IMG/VR virus record: IMGVR_UViG_3300021375_000117
Span: 1 to 29,308 of that record
Length of the DNA stretch: 29,308 nt
Reading direction: 5' to 3' (one strand)
From: a virus
Below, piece after piece: positions 6,071-12,531 of this stretch. A program made the position numbers and the translations under genes. The notes beneath the pieces are model-generated. The model made no database searches, had not been told where the DNA came from, and saw nothing but the letters and a program-made list of their open reading frames with translations. The first letter of the stretch is position 1, and the number at the start of each line of letters is the position of its first letter.

Positions 6071-6789
6071 TTGACAGCCCCCAACAGATCATTCTTTCTG
6101 TCGTGACCTCTAAATGACTTAAGAGCATCCCAGTCAGGCTTACCAACAGACTTCCACTCCCTGCTGATTGCAAAATCCACAACACCTGACAAGTCAAAGC
6201 CTTGCTTTTTAAGAACAAGAAAGTCCTGAGAAATGACCGTAATCATTTTCTTGGCAGGCTTCCTACCTTTACGATCATCAAGCTTGTACTCCCACCACTT
6301 AACCCAAGCGGCTTTCGTTACACCCTCTGGTGGAGCGTTAAGGAGAGAAGAACGCCAACATATTTGTTCTTTCTTATCTTCGTTAGTAATAATGTTTGTT
6401 CTTTGGGTTTGATTTACTTGATCTGGGTTTACTTGATCTGGGTTTTGATGATCTGGTGGAAAGCGACCGCGAACATCTGTAACTAGCCAGTCCCATCGGA
6501 CAACATGACCACTTTCGTTTCGGACAATTTCTCTACGGATATACTCTGCGTTCTCTAGCTCATCAGTAATGCGAGTCATCTTCACATTGCCGACACCAAA
6601 GACTGTACAGAGTTGGTTGTTAGTTATTTGCCAGTCATCGACATGGCTTAAAAGGTAGACAAGAACACCGAGGGATTCGGGGCTAAGTCCATCGCCTCTA
6701 TACTCGCTGGCGGAAAATCCACCTCGAAGGAGTAAGTTGGGGATTCGGGTATAATAATCTTGTTTAAGATTGGCAGGACGAAAAATCAT
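6067..6789 (-). CDS. Replication initiator-like protein with winged helix, O-like, 240 aa
   Basis: Residues about 35-95 form a winged-helix region: LSPESLGVLVYLLSHVDDW, then ITNNQLCTVFGVGNVKMTRI as the HTH, then a wing. A polar linker with the duplicated peptide NPDQVNPDQVN follows, and then a C-terminal domain with the tract WVKWWEYKLDDRKGRKP. A DNA-binding N-terminus, linker and C-terminal helicase-interaction domain directly upstream of the helicase gene is the layout of lambda O and related initiators. The linker codons form a direct-repeat array that could be the origin. The RBS is GGAG, 11 bases from the ATG. The gene is the first of the leftward operon, read from the divergent control region. 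Confidence 0.75.
   Translation of the reverse strand: MIFRPANLKQDYYTRIPNLLLRGGFSASEYRGDGLSPESLGVLVYLLSHVDDWQITNNQLCTVFGVGNVKMTRITDELENAEYIRREIVRNESGHVVRWDWLVTDVRGRFPPDHQNPDQVNPDQVNQTQRTNIITNEDKKEQICWRSSLLNAPPEGVTKAAWVKWWEYKLDDRKGRKPAKKMITVISQDFLVLKKQGFDLSGVVDFAISREWKSVGKPDWDALKSFRGHDRKNDLLGAVK
6411..6455. repeat. Three 15-bp direct repeats (iteron-like, candidate origin)
   Basis: Three head-to-tail copies are present: GATTTACTTGATCTG, GGTTTACTTGATCTG and GGTTTTGATGATCTG. Copies 1 and 2 differ at one base; copy 3 differs from copy 2 at three. They lie in the linker-coding part of the initiator gene, next to an AT-rich stretch (about 6358-6410). Lambda ori has this same arrangement: iterons inside O followed by an AT-rich unwinding element. 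Confidence 0.5.
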
Positions 6790-6923
6790 TAATCAGACAG
6801 CTCCATGTAATATTCATTTGAGCAGGGATAATAATCTGCAAGTATTCATTTGGCAAATTTATTTATCTGAAGGTCTTGTTAAATTATCTTAAATATGGAA
6901 GATCCTGACTCAGGGAGAAATAC
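6790..6923. promoter_or_regulatory. Divergent control region with repeated operator-like motifs
   Basis: This non-coding stretch separates the leftward replication operon from the rightward repressor-like gene. TATTCATTTG occurs twice as a direct repeat, at 6811-6820 and 6843-6852, 32 bp apart (about three helical turns). The second copy runs into the small palindrome ATTTGGCAAAT (6848-6858). AT-rich segments could supply divergent promoters, but I see no strong -35/-10 pair. The layout is that expected of a lysogeny switch controlled by the adjacent HTH protein. Confidence 0.55.
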
Positions 6924-7337
6924 ATGGACGATAAAACTAAAAAAGAAAAACGTGCGGAAATATTTAAAGACGCTTTAGATCAAGCGGGAGTGCCGGAATG
7001 GGGCAGGGGCGCAGCGATTGTAAAGCAGACCGGCTGTAGCCCAGCTTCAGCGCAGGCTTGGATTCGAGGAAGCCTGCCATCGGATGGGGAGCGCATAGTA
7101 GAGTTATGTGATCTTTATCACATTGACTTATACCTATGGATAACCTTGGCGTCGCGAGGTGATTCGCTGATAGCAGATTCGATGACTGAAGCTATCATTT
7201 ACGTTAAGCATTTTGAGGAAAAAACAGCTTTCACCCTTACACCAGATCAGTTTTCTCTTATGTGTCTAATGTATACAGATGCTCGAAAGCGCGATGGGAT
7301 AGCAGGCATGATGAAAGTTTTGACTGCAAAAGGTTAA
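6924..7337 (+). CDS. Repressor-like HTH protein, 137 aa
   Basis: ATG follows CAGGGAGAAATAC. After a charged start, residues about 12-70 form a helix-turn-helix domain: IVKQTGCSPASAQAWIRGSL gives a turn and a recognition helix, followed by ERIVELCDLYHIDLYLW, like the later helices of C1-type repressors. The second half has no Ser/Lys peptidase motif, so it would not self-cleave like LexA or lambda CI. Its position, divergent from the replication operon and across a repeat-containing control region, suggests that it controls lytic replication. It could also be a Cro-like or activator protein. The recombination genes and integrase follow in the same direction. Confidence 0.65.
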   Translation: MDDKTKKEKRAEIFKDALDQAGVPEWGRGAAIVKQTGCSPASAQAWIRGSLPSDGERIVELCDLYHIDLYLWITLASRGDSLIADSMTEAIIYVKHFEEKTAFTLTPDQFSLMCLMYTDARKRDGIAGMMKVLTAKG

Positions 7338-7380
7338 TCAAATATTTATATTTGAAAGATAATTTTTAAAGAAATAATTA
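7338..7380 (+). promoter_or_regulatory. Palindrome overlapping a weak promoter
   Basis: TCAAATATTTATATTTGA (7338-7355) is a perfect 8-bp inverted repeat with a TT centre, directly after the repressor-like stop. Its right arm overlaps TTGAAA (7352-7357), which is 17 bp from TAATTA (7375-7380). The -35 is good and the -10 is poor. The CAAAT half-site also occurs in the divergent control region, so a repressor operator is plausible. Confidence 0.4.
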
Positions 7381-7399
7381 CATTAAATGGACGTTTTAT

Positions 7400-7591
7400 A
7401 TGGCAAGAGTTACACCGGAAGATAGATTAAGCTGTAATCAGTTGGTTAAGTTTATGCAAGCCCGCCCCGCACTTAGCAAGAACTTTCGTATAGACCATCC
7501 ATTATTTTTTGAACATCTCCAGACAGTTAAAAGCATCCGGAAAAGATTAGGATCTAAAATAAATAGTTTAGAGGATGATTTAAAAATCTGA
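7400..7591 (+). CDS. Small basic protein, 63 aa, unknown function
   Basis: ATG with only a weak RBS (GGACG). The protein begins MARVTPEDRLSCNQLVKFMQ, is basic overall, and has a helical C-terminal part (TVKSIRKRLGSKINSLEDDL). There is no recognised family. It is framed by a palindrome-promoter upstream and a better promoter immediately downstream, so it may be expressed separately from the recombination genes. A small regulator is possible but not shown. Confidence 0.5.
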   Translation: MARVTPEDRLSCNQLVKFMQARPALSKNFRIDHPLFFEHLQTVKSIRKRLGSKINSLEDDLKI

Positions 7592-7596
7592 AAGTG

Positions 7597-7625
7597 TTGA
7601 AATAAATCTACATGGTGTGTAATAT
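7597..7625 (+). promoter_or_regulatory. Sigma70-like promoter of the recombination genes
   Basis: TTGAAA (7597-7602) and TAATAT (7620-7625) are separated by exactly 17 bp. The -35 matches consensus at five of six positions and the -10 at four. The first gene's GGAG RBS (7641-7644) and ATG (7652) follow at a suitable distance. Confidence 0.6.
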
Positions 7626-7651
7626 GTCTGTTGAATTAACGGAGATATTAC

Positions 7652-8305
7652 ATGGATATGCTTACCCGAGCCCAAATCTGGGCGACACTGTCTAATATAG
7701 ATGTAACAGAATTTTGTACCGAAACAGAGATACTCGACAATAAAACGTTGACCTATCTGCCTTGGATGAAAGCCCATGAAATCATGATGGGCGAGTTTCC
7801 TGAATACTCTTGGGAGTTCACCGAAGACCCTTCTTCTCGTGAATGTCACTATTTTGATGATGGTTCTGCCGAAGTTAGATGCCGAATGACTATCGGTGGG
7901 CAGACCAACATCACCTACTTACCTGTCCACTCCTCTGGCAAAGCAGTCAGTTCACCCTCAGCAACCGATATCAACCAAGCTAAACAGCGGTGTCGTGTTA
8001 AGGCAATGGGTGAGTTTGGTCTGGGCTACCGGATGTGGATTAGCTCTCAAATTAAAGATATTGAGTCTAAAAGTGCTTTTCAAGATGTACAAAGTACACC
8101 TCCAGAAACAGATGATGCAGATGCAGAACTTCAAAAGGTTATTGCGATCTGGGATCACCTGAAGTTTGGTGACGCCAAAACTCTTAGTGAAGCAACCAAG
8201 CTGTATGACAAGTTTAAACGAGGTCTAACTAATAGAGGCTTAACAGATACCACTGGTAACTGGGAAAAGCTCTGTAAGGAGAATGGTTGGAGGGCTAAGA
8301 AATGA
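7652..8305 (+). CDS. Single-strand annealing protein, DUF1071/Sak-like (Rad52 superfamily), 217 aa
   Basis: The N-terminal 135 residues follow the DUF1071 pattern: LTYLPWMKAHEIMMGEFPEY, then a beta-rich part with TNITYLPVHSS, then INQAKQRCRVKAMGEFGLGY. These proteins anneal complementary single strands and belong to the Rad52-like fold of phage recombinases. A polar linker (STPPETDDADAE) separates a C-terminal helical region of about 60 residues. The gene overlaps the YqaJ exonuclease gene by four bases, which is the usual annealase plus exonuclease pair, and an SSB gene follows. Start: ATG seven bases after GGAG, downstream of a good promoter. Confidence 0.85.
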   Translation: MDMLTRAQIWATLSNIDVTEFCTETEILDNKTLTYLPWMKAHEIMMGEFPEYSWEFTEDPSSRECHYFDDGSAEVRCRMTIGGQTNITYLPVHSSGKAVSSPSATDINQAKQRCRVKAMGEFGLGYRMWISSQIKDIESKSAFQDVQSTPPETDDADAELQKVIAIWDHLKFGDAKTLSEATKLYDKFKRGLTNRGLTDTTGNWEKLCKENGWRAKK

Positions 8306-9330
8306 GTTTAGCTGTCCAAGGATCACCCGAATGGCACGCGGCAAGAGCTGGAAAGATCAAAGCATCTGTCTGCGCCGCGCTAGAGGGTAAGCACCCATAC
8401 ATGAAACCTGCTGACTTAGTTCGCCAAGAAGTACGAGCACTGGCAGGGGCTGAATCAGAATTCAAGATGGTTCCGGCAGTTGCTCACGGGCAAATGATGG
8501 AAGACCATGCAAGGATCTTTCTTGAGAACTTGCAGGACTACACTGTCGAAGAGACTGGTCTGGTTGTACATCCTAAGTATGACTTTATTGCAGCATCTCC
8601 AGACGGACTTGTCGGACTTGACGGCTGCGTTGAGATTAAGTGTCCGTTCCCCCAATACACTAAGACCCCTTACTCTATCTTTGCTCCCAAGAGAAGCATG
8701 TATCTAATGCAGGTCTATATGCAGATGGAAGTGCTTGATGCAGAGTGGTGTGATTTTATTTGTTACCTCGCAAAAAATGAAACGGCGGAACCCCAGTACA
8801 CGTTGGAGAGAGTTCACCGCAAGGAAGACTTTCTAACTGAACTGTTAAGCCGCAAGTACCTGCCTCAGCCTGAGAAGGGAACTATCTCTCGCCTTGATCT
8901 ATATAGATGTTGGCACAACTGGATTCAAGAACAGTATAGAGACGAAGTAACCCGAGCTGAACACGTAAAAACAATTGAGGTTAACGCTCCTGAGGTCATT
9001 AAGACCGATGAGGAACTGAACCGACTAACTGCAATGCAGAACAGGATTGCAGACATTAAGTCACGAATCAGTGACGACTTAGAAACCTTGGACGTACTGG
9101 GAAAGACCAGTGACTCCCTGAAAAAAGATATCGCCGAACGTTACAAGAGTTCTGTCAGCAATGGCAAGACTACTGTGAAGGTGATTATGAAGAACCCACC
9201 AATAGACTATAGAAAAGCGTTTGAGTTCTTGGGTGGTGAAGATGAAGTATTAAATAAAGACGAGTCCCTAGATTCTTTTCGAAGATCGACGGGAGCAATG
9301 CAGGTACAAATTCAACACGGAGAAGTGTAA
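8302..9330 (+). CDS. YqaJ-type (lambda exonuclease family) viral recombinase, 342 aa
   Basis: The start GSPEWHAARAGKIKAS is the diagnostic YqaJ motif. AHGQMMEDHARIF (about 61-73) follows, and the metal site is ASPDGLVG...CVEIKCPF with D101, E111 and K113. A conserved Q lies in YLMQVYMQMEV. The enzyme should digest one strand of a duplex end so that the annealing protein upstream can act. Residues beyond about 230 are an extra helical, coiled-coil-like tail not present in lambda Exo. The ATG overlaps the annealase stop by four bases, so the two are translationally coupled. Confidence 0.92.
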   Translation: MSLAVQGSPEWHAARAGKIKASVCAALEGKHPYMKPADLVRQEVRALAGAESEFKMVPAVAHGQMMEDHARIFLENLQDYTVEETGLVVHPKYDFIAASPDGLVGLDGCVEIKCPFPQYTKTPYSIFAPKRSMYLMQVYMQMEVLDAEWCDFICYLAKNETAEPQYTLERVHRKEDFLTELLSRKYLPQPEKGTISRLDLYRCWHNWIQEQYRDEVTRAEHVKTIEVNAPEVIKTDEELNRLTAMQNRIADIKSRISDDLETLDVLGKTSDSLKKDIAERYKSSVSNGKTTVKVIMKNPPIDYRKAFEFLGGEDEVLNKDESLDSFRRSTGAMQVQIQHGEV

Positions 9331-9704
9331 TGCAAAAACCAACAGCATTTGAATCATTAAAAGCAGGCAAGGGTAGATTATACCCAATGCCAAAAGAGAA
9401 GCGCGTCGAAGAGTGGAACCGCCTTAAGCAGTATGACTGGGCAACCAAGGCGCACGTCCCTAAGTTCGATGGCTTTATTAAAGTTAGTCGCGAGTTAGTC
9501 GCTGACCTACAGGCTGCTCTTGACGTACATGGCGGTAACGACTTCCGCTACAACATAAAAGTCTGCGAGCAGATGGGTGACGATGGGAACTTACAGCAGT
9601 TAAATGTTGATTACTGGATTCCTAAGCCAAACCCTAATACGCAATCTTCAGCGCCAGCAGCTGCGCCTGCTGACGACTTTTTAGACGACGACCTACCTTT
9701 CTAA
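9330..9704 (+). CDS. Single-stranded DNA-binding protein, 124 aa
   Basis: The protein begins MQKPTAFESLKAGKGRLYPM. It has a mixed beta core of about 95 residues, a Pro/Ala/Ser linker and the terminal acidic tip DDFLDDDLPF. This last element closely matches the DDDIPF tip by which bacterial SSB recruits partners, and is the main evidence for the call. The OB fold itself is too diverged to recognise by eye. Position after the annealase and exonuclease genes is typical of phage SSB. ATG overlaps the exonuclease stop by one base (TAATG). Confidence 0.75.
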   Translation: MQKPTAFESLKAGKGRLYPMPKEKRVEEWNRLKQYDWATKAHVPKFDGFIKVSRELVADLQAALDVHGGNDFRYNIKVCEQMGDDGNLQQLNVDYWIPKPNPNTQSSAPAAAPADDFLDDDLPF

Positions 9705-9715
9705 GGACTTACTAA

Positions 9716-10117
9716 ATGCCTCTAAGAATTACCCGAAGAGCTAACTCCGTCTTTTATGGCGGAGAAAGCCTTGACCCCGACGACCTCGAAGGCACTTTCG
9801 ATCATCGAGTTTGGGTTCGCGGTGTAGTGGACTTGGACGGCAGACATGAGGCGATCCTTAACGTGCATACCAAACGTAAAGGGCATCAGGACCATGTATT
9901 AACTGCTGGGGATGAAGGTCTTCAGCTTACTGATTCTGTGTTTGTCGAGATGACAGGTGTACAGCCGTATTTTGTAAAACCCCAAGTAACGTGCCCTGAA
10001 TGCGGACGATCTGATGGAGTAGGGGCTAAGCCCTTTATGTTGCCATCAGCGAAGCTGCTAGTAGGAGCACCCCGAAACTACCAAATAGTGCGTGATGACG
10101 CGAGGAAAAAGAAATGA
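9716..10117 (+). CDS. CsrA-like protein with an insertion, 133 aa
   Basis: The C-terminal segment AKLLVGAPRNYQIVRDDARK matches the last strands of CsrA/RsmA (xGxxAPxxxxVxR), including the Arg equivalent to the RNA-binding R44. GDEGLQLTDSVFVEMTGVQ before it resembles CsrA strands 1-3, and the first residues (MPLRITRRANS) resemble the CsrA start. Between these lies extra sequence with a single CPEC pair. CsrA is normally about 60 residues and binds GGA motifs near ribosome binding sites, so this would be an elongated form. The call rests on motifs only; a different beta-rich fold is possible. RBS AAGGACT; the stop overlaps the next gene by four bases. Confidence 0.45.
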   Translation: MPLRITRRANSVFYGGESLDPDDLEGTFDHRVWVRGVVDLDGRHEAILNVHTKRKGHQDHVLTAGDEGLQLTDSVFVEMTGVQPYFVKPQVTCPECGRSDGVGAKPFMLPSAKLLVGAPRNYQIVRDDARKKK

Positions 10118-10374
10118 GTGAACAACCACAAATTATCTCTATCGATAATACCCCTTACTTAATTGATGACCTAAGTGATCTGTGTAAAGAGCAACTTAAC
10201 CTAGCACAGGCAGGCAGCCAAGCCCTTGGGCAAAAGCAAGCTGAAGCTAAGCTCTTACAGATGGGTCTTGACGTTGCGCTTAGTGAAGCTAAGAAATTGT
10301 TGCCTGAACCTTATCAAGCTGAAGCTGCTGAAGAAGCAGACGAAGATGTTGAAGTGGTAGATAACCGCCACTAA
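10114..10374 (+). CDS. DUF6447-like small phage protein, 86 aa
   Basis: The N-terminus IISIDNTPYLIDDLSDLCKE and the following helical LLQMGLDVALSEAKKLLPE resemble small phage proteins of the DUF6447 type (an I.IDG.xY..dLS.e.K.qL pattern followed by a helix). The C-terminus is a short acidic tail. No activity is known. The ATG overlaps the previous stop (ATGA), so it is translated with the CsrA-like gene. It closes the recombination operon, since a structured leader follows. Confidence 0.55.
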   Translation: MSEQPQIISIDNTPYLIDDLSDLCKEQLNLAQAGSQALGQKQAEAKLLQMGLDVALSEAKKLLPEPYQAEAAEEADEDVEVVDNRH

Positions 10375-10428
10375 GGCTCCCCTAGAGGGTTAGGGCGTTC
10401 CCTCCTCACGTCCTTTTATAGCAGGCTT

Positions 10429-10461
10429 GGTCTACCTGTCCCTCGAGAACAGACCTTTATT
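10429..10461 (+). terminator. Terminator-like hairpin before the integrase gene
   Basis: GGTCT pairs with AGACC, and GT (10438-10439) with AC (10449-10450) beyond a 4-base bulge. The loop is nine bases. TTTATT follows directly, a short imperfect T-tract. It could separate the recombination operon from int, or act as an attenuator. Confidence 0.35.
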
Positions 10462-10498
10462 AATGAGATCGATGCATGGTAACCTGCCACTGCTGTTG

Positions 10499-10514
10499 GT
10501 CTCTTCACGGAGAC
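10499..10514 (+). promoter_or_regulatory. Hairpin that hides the integrase ribosome binding site
   Basis: GTCTC and GAGAC form a 5-bp stem around TTCACG. The GGAG Shine-Dalgarno site (10509-10512), six bases from the ATG, is inside the 3' arm. Confidence 0.45.
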
Positions 10515-10518
10515 GAAT

Positions 10519-11436
10519 ATGAAGTTAACATTTAAAGAAATAGCTGATCGTTATTTGGCACAGCCAAGCGCACATAACGATGAGAAGCAGAGAACCACGG
10601 TAGTTGTCGCTAATAACCTTATTAAGGTGTTTGGTAACAAGCCGATTAAAGCATTTGAAAAGATCGCTCTTTTCGATAATTTTATTGAGGATCTGCGGGT
10701 ACAACCATCCAAAAGGAAAATTGGTCAAAGGGTCAGCAATAGCTGGGTTAACAAGCACACTATTATTATGCGAGCTATTCTTAACTACGCTTACAGTAAA
10801 GAGCATATAAATAGAGTGCCTAAGTTGTCCGTGTTGCCAGAGACTAAGAGCAAGATCTTTCTTAAGCCTCAACAGGTTCTCGACCTTATTGGAACTTTGG
10901 ATGACTTGAGAGCAGATCAAGTTAGATTTGCAGTAGCGACAGGGTTGCGAAAGACAAACATCAGACTTTTGAAGTGGGGGCAAATATCAGAAGACTTGTC
11001 GTCACTTCTTGTCGATGGAAAAGATGCCAAGATGGGCGAGGATATCCTCATCCCGTTAAACGCAGATGCTCGAGCAGTCTTGCTGCGACGAAAGGATTTA
11101 AACGATGCTCTAGTAAAGAAGCATAGGTATCTTCGCAACAAGATAGACTATGTCTTTGTTCAGCAGTCTGGAGGCAGAACAAAGGTAGGTAATGTTTTAA
11201 GTGAAATTACAAACAGCACCTACAAGAATGCTTGCAGAAAAGCTGGCTTGCCAGAAGGAACCACCTTTCACACCATGCGTCACACATTTGCTAGCTGGCA
11301 CATTGAAAACGGAACGAGTGAGATGGTGCTTATGGAGTTAGGAGGATGGAAAGATCGTACTTCATTGCAACGATATGCTCATCTAAACCAAGCTCAAAGA
11401 AAGATTGCATCGTCTAACATTGAAGGAATGCTATAA
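10519..11436 (+). CDS. int: Tyrosine recombinase, phage integrase, 305 aa
   Basis: All catalytic residues are visible: Arg in ATGLRKTNI (R144), Lys in KDAKMGEDI (K171), HTMRH (H251 and R254), GGWKD (W277) and the nucleophile in LQRYAHLN (Y286). Residues 1-100 form the SAM-like core-binding domain (VSNSWVNKHTIIMRAILNYA). There is little or no separate arm-binding domain, which is common in phage integrases of about 300 residues. The enzyme would integrate the phage into, and excise it from, the host chromosome. The SD site is held in a small hairpin. No tRNA fragment is seen beside the gene, so the host target is not evident. Confidence 0.93.
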   Translation: MKLTFKEIADRYLAQPSAHNDEKQRTTVVVANNLIKVFGNKPIKAFEKIALFDNFIEDLRVQPSKRKIGQRVSNSWVNKHTIIMRAILNYAYSKEHINRVPKLSVLPETKSKIFLKPQQVLDLIGTLDDLRADQVRFAVATGLRKTNIRLLKWGQISEDLSSLLVDGKDAKMGEDILIPLNADARAVLLRRKDLNDALVKKHRYLRNKIDYVFVQQSGGRTKVGNVLSEITNSTYKNACRKAGLPEGTTFHTMRHTFASWHIENGTSEMVLMELGGWKDRTSLQRYAHLNQAQRKIASSNIEGML

Positions 11437-11609
11437 AAACATTTAAAATATAAACTCGCGCAAGTCATTGATATATAACAATAATTTTCATCTTAAGTTG
11501 CTTCGTAAGCAATTGCTCTCGAAGCAGGTGACAATCATTTTTATTCAATTAAATCAATAACTTAGAGACCGACAGCAGAGGCTCTTGCGCGTACTACCGG
11601 AGACTGAAA
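11437..11609. other. Non-coding region after int; candidate attP
   Basis: No gene is supported. TTGCTT (11498-11503) and AAGCAA (11507-11512) form a perfect inverted repeat around CGT. GCTTCG (11500-11505) also pairs with CGAAGC (11520-11525). The rest is AT-rich. Phage attP sites commonly lie next to int and contain short inverted repeats around the crossover, so this is a candidate, without proof of a core sequence. Confidence 0.35.
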
Positions 11610-11798
11610 ATGGATATAAAGAAAGCAATTAGAGACGCCAACGACTTCGCTGATGAAGCAATAGCTAACACTTGTGGAGACTTAAAGAGTATCGAAGCCA
11701 CCACAAAGAGATGGATGAACGCAGGAACATACAACCTACAGAACAAGCATTTGTTTGGGTGGTTTGTTGTTACTGTAGTTCTCTGTTTAGTGTTTTGA
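11610..11798 (+). CDS. Small C-tail-anchored membrane protein, 62 aa
   Basis: ATG follows CCGGAGACTGAAA. The first 47 residues are soluble and helical (MDIKKAIRDANDFADEAIAN...), and the last 13 are hydrophobic (FGWFVVTVVLCLVF), a probable C-terminal membrane anchor. The gene lies after the integrase and candidate attP, reading toward the virion operon. The layout is of the type seen in accessory genes of temperate phages. The family is not recognised. Confidence 0.55.
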   Translation: MDIKKAIRDANDFADEAIANTCGDLKSIEATTKRWMNAGTYNLQNKHLFGWFVVTVVLCLVF

Positions 11799-11904
11799 TA
11801 TACCAAAAAAACATGGAGCAGATTGCAAATATTCATTAGCCGTTGAGCTAAAACAACACTACAATGCGCCCTCAATTTTAATGTAACTTAAAGGTGTCAA
11901 GGTA

Positions 11905-11973
11905 ATGTTGGTGGTTTGTATCTGCGTATTGTTTGGTTTGGTCGTTATAGCTAAAGATGATTTAGCTAGCTAA
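11905..11973 (+). CDS. Possible 22-aa hydrophobic peptide
   Basis: The reading frame MLVVCICVLFGLVVIAKDDL followed by AS is almost wholly a membrane span. AAGGT lies just upstream. It is followed at once by a hairpin, as is usual at operon ends. Such a short hydrophobic frame can arise by chance in T-rich DNA, so this is only a candidate. Confidence 0.25.
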   Translation: MLVVCICVLFGLVVIAKDDLAS

Positions 11974-11976
11974 GAT

Positions 11977-12004
11977 AAGGGCGTTATCGAAAGGTAGCGC
12001 CTTT
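11977..12004. terminator. Hairpin between converging transcription units
   Basis: AAGGGCGTTA (11977-11986) pairs with TAGCGCCTTT (11995-12004) as a ten-pair stem with two wobbles and an eight-base loop. It lies between the end of the rightward genes and the end of the leftward virion operon, overlapping the last codon of the latter. T-rich runs are short on both strands, so terminator strength is uncertain. Confidence 0.5.
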
Positions 12005-12104
12005 AGCCTATCCACAGAAGCGAACTAAAACCAAAAGAAAAGAATACAATTACAAAAATCAAAGCCTTCCACTCTTCTTTATCTCTCCAGTCAAAATTAC
12101 TCAT
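12003..12104 (-). CDS. Small one-pass membrane protein, 33 aa
   Basis: ATG overlaps the stop of the upstream gene (ATGA). The protein begins MSNFDWRDKEEWKALIFVIV and continues FFSFGFSSLLWIG. A charged 13-residue N-terminus precedes a single membrane span, so it is likely N-in. It is the last gene of the long leftward operon, and the stop lies in the terminator hairpin. The coupled start makes it more credible than its length suggests. A holin-like or lysis role is conceivable but not shown. Confidence 0.5.
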   Translation of the reverse strand: MSNFDWRDKEEWKALIFVIVFFSFGFSSLLWIG

Positions 12105-12343
12105 TCAAAAATTACCGTCTCTTTTGGGTCCACATACTTCGGTTTACAGAAAGCCCTTACTGGTACGTCATATATTTTCCCAAATCTATTTTCGCCGGAC
12201 CCTCTTATGCTTTGCAGGGTTATTCTTCTAGCAAAATAAACGCAGGAGTTGATATTATTCCAGACTCCGTACTCCTCAATGTCTTCAACAAAACCATCAG
12301 GGGTCATGGTCTCTATCATCAAAGCAAACACTAACGTTTTCAC
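12101..12343 (-). CDS. Small protein, 80 aa, paralogue of the next gene upstream
   Basis: GTG start overlaps the upstream stop (GTGA). The protein begins MKTLVFALMIETMTPDGFVE, a short hydrophobic N-terminus that may be an export signal. It contains INSCVYFARRITLQS and ends FCKPKYVDPKETVIFE. The order of a hydrophobic start, a Tyr, a C-x-Y segment and a final CK..VD...VI is shared with the protein encoded at 12340-12531. Small secreted or membrane-associated proteins of this kind are common in marine phages, without known function. Confidence 0.6.
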   Translation of the reverse strand: MKTLVFALMIETMTPDGFVEDIEEYGVWNNINSCVYFARRITLQSIRGSGENRFGKIYDVPVRAFCKPKYVDPKETVIFE

Positions 12344-12531
12344 TTTATAACTCGTGTAGAATTATCTACCCACGTCACTTTACAGACGCAGTCAACCGCT
12401 TCATATTTTTTTGAAGGTCGGGACAACTCTTGACACATGTACACGCAGGCGTGCTTATTAACGTAGTAACGTGTCTTGCTCTCATCAACCTCACCGTTAA
12501 CGAAGAATAGAAGAGCGAAGACCATTCTCAC
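12340..12531 (-). CDS. Small cysteine-containing protein, 63 aa, paralogue of its neighbour
   Basis: The GTG at 12531 overlaps the upstream stop (GTGA); an ATG two codons later is an alternative. The protein begins MRMVFALLFFVNGEVDES and has CVYMCQEL and VDCVCKVTWVDNSTRVI. The four cysteines could form disulphides if the protein is exported, and the N-terminus is a weak signal-like segment. The shared pattern with the following gene suggests a tandem duplication. Confidence 0.6.
   Translation of the reverse strand: MRMVFALLFFVNGEVDESKTRYYVNKHACVYMCQELSRPSKKYEAVDCVCKVTWVDNSTRVIK

Larger units (their letters stand above)
10375..10518 (+). promoter_or_regulatory. Structured leader upstream of the integrase gene
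   Basis: No gene is seen. Several hairpins can form: GAGGG (10385-10389) with CCCTC (10400-10404); GGTCT (10429-10433) with AGACC (10451-10455); and GTCTC (10499-10503) with GAGAC (10510-10514). The AGACC arm could instead pair with GGTCT at 10498-10502. These pairings exclude one another, so the leader could act as a switch for integrase synthesis. Confidence 0.4.

Noticed and set aside
11594-11875. Minus-strand 93-residue open frame over the small membrane-protein gene
   Set aside because: It lies antisense to a gene with its own RBS, and the composition is typical of a shadow frame.
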